A stretch of 7,077 nucleotides of DNA from GCA-003244245 sp046262495 (GTDB lineage: Bacteria; Actinomycetota; Actinomycetes; Mycobacteriales; Pseudonocardiaceae). How positions within the stretch are numbered: position 1 is the first letter of the stretch; each line of letters starts with the position of its first letter. The DNA lies in assembly GCA_046262495.1 (NCBI GenBank), contig JBHEMR010000170.1, positions 1-7,077 on the forward strand. The letters run 5' to 3'. The translations under genes were made by a program, and so were the position numbers. The notes beneath the pieces are model-generated. The model ran no database searches, was not told the origin of the DNA, and worked only from the letters and a program-made list of their open reading frames with translations. Positions 4,118 to 7,077 of this stretch are shown piece by piece.

Positions 4118-6252
4118 CAGACGTGGATGGCCAGCACCGCGATGTCGTCATCGGTAGGTGCTTCGGCCAACAGCTCGTCACAGAGTGGCTCGATGAGGTG
4201 GCGTGCGTCGGCAGTGACTCGGCCGACCAGGGCACTGAGGTTGTCAGTCAGGTCCGTGCCGCGGCGTTCGACCAAACCGTCGGTGTAGAGCAGCAGGGTC
4301 GATCCAGCGGGCAGGGTGATCTCACCCTCCGTACGCGGCGGAGTTCGGGTGCAGACCAAGGCGGTGCCGGTGACCTCCGCCAGCAGCACAACGCCGCCGT
4401 GTGTGGCGAGCAACGGGGGTGGGTGTCCGGCGCTGGCCCAGCGCAGCGTCCAGAGTTCGTCGGTACGGGTGAGATTGGCGTAGATCAGGGTCGCGAACGG
4501 GGTGATCGCGAGGGCGGAATTGATCTTTGCAAGCCTGTCCAAGATCGTGGCCGGTCCTTCGTCGCGGTCCAGAGCCAACCCCCGCAGCGTCGCCCGGAGG
4601 TGACCCATCGCCGCGGCGGCGGCGATGTCGTGCCCGACGACGTCGCCGATCACCACGGCAAGCTGGTCCGGGCGGCGCTGGAACGCGTCATACCAATCGC
4701 CGCCGACCTCGTCACGCCCGGCCGGGCGGTAGCGGGCGCAGATCCGCAGTCCGGGCACCGCCGGCGGTTCGGTGAGCAGGCTGCGCTGCAGCACCAACGC
4801 CGACTGACGAGTCGCCTGGTAGGTCAAGCCATGTTCCAAAGCGATCCCGGCGTAGCGGGCGATCTGACCCAGCGCGTGCAGATCATCCTCGTTCCACGGC
4901 GGTCTGGTGTGATGCAGCAGGAAGGACACCACCGCCACCACAAGACCATCCACGATCACTGGGGCGACCACGACCTGGCTCAAGCCGTCGCGGAAGACGT
5001 CAGCCGTTCCGGTCCTCTGCGCCCACGAGGGCACCTCGGCCGTGGACACGGGTTGGCGCACCAGCTCACCACAGCGGATTGCCGCGGTGATCGGGTCGCC
5101 GTCGCCGTTCCAGCGCAGACCGGTCAGCCGCGGCGCCATCGGGACGCCGGGTATGCCGGCGACGGCCACCCGGTCGGTGATCACCGGCAGCGGCGGATCG
5201 GTGCCAGGAGCCACCGGGCGGACCAGCACGTGCACCGTCGACAGATCGGCGAGCTCGGGAACCACCGCCCGGGCGAGTTCCTGCAGTTCCGCGCCCGGGT
5301 CGAGGCTACGGTTCAACGCTGCACTGGCCCGAGCGAGTAGTTCCTGACGGTGAGCATGGCGTTCCAGCTCGCGGCGGGTTTGGACCCGGTCGGTGACCTC
5401 CACCGCGACCAACAACAGTCCCCGGTGGTCCACGCCATCGCCGGCGGTGCGACGGATCGCGGAGTAGGAGAAGTCGAAGAATCGTTCGCTGGGGCGCTGC
5501 TCGCCGGGCCAGAGCATGGTCACCGGAGCCTCATCGGTGCGGTACTCCGCACCGCTGGCCAGCACCTGATCCATCAATGCGAAGAATTCACCCGGCACCT
5601 GCGGCATCGCCTCACGGGCGGGCACCTCTAGCGGCAGCTCGCCGAACAGCGACTCGTAGGCCGGATTGTGATACTCCACGATGTGCTGCGGGCCACGGGT
5701 GACCGCGATCGCCGCCGGCGCGGCGGTGAAAGCATCCAGCAACCGTTGGCGGCGGTTGATGTCCTGGTGCAGAGTCATTTCGTTGATCACCGAGCTCGCC
5801 AGCGCCTCCAGCGCTAGGCGATCGACCCGCCGCCACCGGTGCGGCCGGGTGTCCACCGCGCACAGGGTGCCGATCACGTGCCCGTCGGCGTCGCGCAGCG
5901 GGCAGCCGGCATAGGCGTTGAAACCCAACTCGACACGGGCCGGGTGATCAGTAAACGCGGGCTCGGCGGCGTCTTCGATGTACAGCGGCCTACCCGCGAA
6001 GAACGTGGACGGGCAGAAACCGGTGTCAATCGACGCTACCCGGGATGTCGCGAACGGCTCGCCGAGTCCAACCCTGCCCACAAAATTCTGCTGGGAGTCG
6101 ATCAGATTCACGATACCGATCGGGGCGTCCATCACGATCGCGGCCAACTCCGCCAGCCGGTCCAGCGCCTTTCGGTTGGCCTGCGCCACCGGCAGCACTC
6201 TAGCCACCGCCGCTAACCGCGCCGGATCGCCGAGCACCTCCCCGGTGGACAC
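4114..6252 (-). CDS. GAF-PAS-GAF-PP2C (SpoIIE/RsbU-like) serine phosphatase
   Basis: The 712-residue soluble protein is a sensor phosphatase. Residues about 25-165 are a GAF domain (APIGIVNLIDSQQNFVGR, TGFCPSTFF, AGCPLRDADGHVIGTL). Residues about 170-290 are a PAS domain (PAAIAVTRG, EYHNPAYESLFGE, ending GLLLVAVEVTDR). Residues about 300-475 form a second GAF domain (APVIVDGLVVAVVSFLLH, then ALGQIARYAGIALEHG). Residues about 485-712 are the PP2C/SpoIIE catalytic domain. Likely metal-binding aspartates are D519 (EVGGDWYDAF), D537 (GDVVGHDIAAAA), D658 (LLYTDGLVER) and D702 or D703 (TDDDIAVLAIHV); ASAGHPPPLL is at 606-615. Family members dephosphorylate STAS anti-anti-sigma proteins in partner-switching control of sigma factors. 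There is no C-terminal RsbW-type kinase domain, and no STAS or sigma gene lies in the window. The start is GTG 6252 with only a weak ribosome site; V6 (GTG) is an alternative. Signal and target are unknown. Confidence 0.92.
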   Translation of the reverse strand: MSTGEVLGDPARLAAVARVLPVAQANRKALDRLAELAAIVMDAPIGIVNLIDSQQNFVGRVGLGEPFATSRVASIDTGFCPSTFFAGRPLYIEDAAEPAFTDHPARVELGFNAYAGCPLRDADGHVIGTLCAVDTRPHRWRRVDRLALEALASSVINEMTLHQDINRRQRLLDAFTAAPAAIAVTRGPQHIVEYHNPAYESLFGELPLEVPAREAMPQVPGEFFALMDQVLASGAEYRTDEAPVTMLWPGEQRPSERFFDFSYSAIRRTAGDGVDHRGLLLVAVEVTDRVQTRRELERHAHRQELLARASAALNRSLDPGAELQELARAVVPELADLSTVHVLVRPVAPGTDPPLPVITDRVAVAGIPGVPMAPRLTGLRWNGDGDPITAAIRCGELVRQPVSTAEVPSWAQRTGTADVFRDGLSQVVVAPVIVDGLVVAVVSFLLHHTRPPWNEDDLHALGQIARYAGIALEHGLTYQATRQSALVLQRSLLTEPPAVPGLRICARYRPAGRDEVGGDWYDAFQRRPDQLAVVIGDVVGHDIAAAAAMGHLRATLRGLALDRDEGPATILDRLAKINSALAITPFATLIYANLTRTDELWTLRWASAGHPPPLLATHGGVVLLAEVTGTALVCTRTPPRTEGEITLPAGSTLLLYTDGLVERRGTDLTDNLSALVGRVTADARHLIEPLCDELLAEAPTDDDIAVLAIHVC

Positions 6253-6377
6253 CGAACCAGCTTAGTGTTGCGGCGTGACGTATTAATCACACGCACGAGT
6301 ACAGCGCACCATGAGTAGCCGTCCACGACACGCGATCGCGTAACGTGACGCACAGTGATCTCATGATGGGAGCTGCG
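6253..6377. other. divergent spacer between phosphatase and membrane-protein genes
   Basis: This 125-base spacer must carry both promoters. It includes an AT-rich core GTATTAATCAC (about 6279-6289), unusual for its surroundings, which could be a -10 region in either direction. No convincing -35/-10 pair with normal spacing was found. An in-frame GTG at 6345 could extend the membrane protein by 11 residues. Confidence 0.35.
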
Positions 6378-6827
6378 ATGCACCAAGTGAAGCGGCAGAG
6401 CGAGAAGCAGAACGGACTGGCTCGTCGGGTGCTCGTGACGGTCGCCGGGGTGGCGCTGTGCGTGGTAGGGATCGCGTTGCTCATATTGCCCGGGCCGGGC
6501 CTGCTGCTGGTGCTGGCTGGTCTAGTTCTGCTCGCCAACGAGTATCCGTGGGCACGCCGGATGACGGGTCCGGTGCGAAAGCGGGCAATGCAAGCCGCCG
6601 CCCAGAGCGTCGCCTCACCGGTGCGGACCAGCGCGACGGCGTTGTGCGGACTCGCGCTCATGGGAGCCGGCCTTGCCTGGATTCTCGTACCAGCGCTGCC
6701 GCTCGGCGGCGTGGCAACCGGATCCAGCCTGATCCTCTCCGGCATCGTGGTGCTGGTGCTGCTCGCCTACAGCTACCGCCGCTTCCATCACGGCAGCAAC
6801 AGACCTCGTGGAGACGAAGGGACTTGA
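6378..6827 (+). CDS. PGPGW-type small membrane protein
   Basis: The 149-residue protein has a basic N-terminus (MHQVKRQSEKQNGLARR) and then a hydrophobic hairpin: helix about 17-36, the turn LPGPG at 37-41 and helix about 41-54, closed by LANEYPWARR (52-61). A cytosolic basic and amphipathic linker (about 61-84) follows, then two more helices (about 86-106 and 112-131) and a basic tail. The PGPG turn followed by [ANT]-E-[FY]-PWARR marks the putative PGPGW membrane family (TIGR02611-like), whose function is unknown. The start is ATG 6378, five bases after GGGAG (6368-6372); GTG 6345 and ATGs at 6363 and 6366 are alternatives with poorer sites. The last residues (about GDEGT and the stop) are encoded inside a tRNA-like sequence on the other strand, so the natural C-terminus may have been replaced. 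Confidence 0.82.
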   Translation: MHQVKRQSEKQNGLARRVLVTVAGVALCVVGIALLILPGPGLLLVLAGLVLLANEYPWARRMTGPVRKRAMQAAAQSVASPVRTSATALCGLALMGAGLAWILVPALPLGGVATGSSLILSGIVVLVLLAYSYRRFHHGSNRPRGDEGT

Positions 6828-6848
6828 ACCCTCAACCCCCACCTTGCA
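6809..6848 (-). tRNA. 3' half of a tRNA-like sequence (partial; possible att core)
   Basis: On the minus strand the stretch folds as the 3' part of a tRNA. It reads TGCAA (anticodon loop end, 6844-6848), GGTGG (3' anticodon stem), GGGTT (variable loop), GAGGG-TTCAAGT-CCCTT (T stem and loop, 6817-6833), CGTCTCC (3' acceptor strand, 6810-6816) and discriminator A (6809). CCA is not encoded; GAGG-like sequence follows after one base. The expected 5' partners, CCACC for the anticodon stem and GGAGACG for the acceptor, are absent upstream on that strand, and the D arm is not recognisable. If the frame of the loop is right, the anticodon would have been TGC (Ala), though T33 reads as C. It could be the distal att copy of an element inserted in a tRNA gene, a tRNA pseudogene, or less likely a tmRNA 3' end. 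The TGA of the membrane-protein gene falls in the T loop. Confidence 0.55.
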
Positions 6849-6913
6849 GCAAAGGAGCGGACTGGGTAACCGAGCGCTGTTCCGGTGTTCCGCAGGACAC
6901 CGATGCGTAGCCA

Positions 6914-7077
6914 TCACCCCGGCGAGGCGGCCCGGTGGGCGGCGGTACCCGGGACGTGCACGGCGAACGGGCTGCGCCGGATCCAGGTGGTGAACTCCCG
7001 GGCCAACGCGGGTGGGCCGTCGAGCTCCAGGCGACCGCACCGCAGCGCGTCCGGGTAGCTGGTGCGGGTGAGGTGGA
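6914..7077 (-). CDS. HxlR-like transcriptional regulator, C-terminal part
   Basis: The gene enters from the right edge and ends with TGA at 6914-6916. The 53 visible residues include LTRTSYPDALRCGRLELDGP, then PALAREFTTWIRRSPFAV, and a tail VPGTAAHRAASPG. This resembles the C-terminal extension of actinobacterial HxlR-type winged-helix regulators, in which a phrase such as (Y/F)-x-x-A-L-x-x-G-x-(L/V)-x-L-x-G-P and then W-L-x-x-S-x-F closes the protein. The DNA-binding domain lies outside the window, so the assignment rests on this tail. It converges on the PGPGW gene, with the tRNA-like half-gene between them. No terminator hairpin was seen between 6849 and 6913. Confidence 0.55.
   Translation of the reverse strand, partial: HLTRTSYPDALRCGRLELDGPPALAREFTTWIRRSPFAVHVPGTAAHRAASPG

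Noticed and set aside
3931..5340. 469-residue open frame on the + strand
   Set aside because: Antisense shadow of the PP2C phosphatase gene; rich in Arg, Gln, Gly and His with no domain.
6808..6993. 61-residue open frame beginning METKGLEPSTPTLQ
   Set aside because: This is the well-known false protein produced by translating a tRNA 3' half on its antisense strand; it is treated as a tRNA-like fragment instead.

Overview
The window is high-GC DNA from an actinomycete. A Pseudonocardiales or Streptomyces-like host is likely, because it carries an XRE/DUF5753 regulator paired with a DUF397 protein, a DUF2630 protein, a large GAF/PAS/PP2C phosphatase and an HxlR-type regulator, all typical of that group. 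The genus cannot be fixed from the sequence.

Left part (1-700): no intact gene. Two decayed remnants lie tail to tail. An alpha/beta-hydrolase fragment on the + strand is recognisable from about 133 to 381 and needs frame changes to read. A KdpE/OmpR-type receiver domain on the - strand (about 394-663) is interrupted by an in-frame TGA and TAG. They meet within about 15 bases, which suggests a deletion junction between two dead genes.

Central-left (700-2521): an acetoacetate-decarboxylase-family protein on the - strand starts from TTG behind a good Shine-Dalgarno site. A 311-base divergent spacer with overlapping palindromes separates it from a 76-residue peptide gene with five collagen-like Gly-X-Y triplets. 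Next come a DUF2630 gene (+) and a convergent small Cys-containing protein gene (-). About 470 bases without a convincing gene follow.

Central-right (2991-6252): a two-gene unit encodes an XRE-family/DUF5753 regulator and a DUF397 partner. A perfect 16-bp palindrome sits exactly over the regulator's start codon and is a good candidate for autoregulation. The DUF397 gene converges on a 712-residue GAF-PAS-GAF-PP2C (SpoIIE/RsbU-like) phosphatase, and the two stop codons share one CTAG.

Right part (6253-7077): a short divergent spacer leads to a PGPGW-type membrane protein. The end of that gene overlaps the 3' half of a tRNA-like sequence on the - strand, which may be a recombination (att) scar or a tRNA pseudogene. 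The window ends inside the C-terminal part of an HxlR-like regulator (-).

No clearly new multi-gene system is visible. The most interesting points are the start-codon palindrome, the XRE/DUF397 pair beside a SpoIIE-type phosphatase, the tRNA half-gene at the end of a coding region, the collagen-like peptide, and the back-to-back gene remnants.
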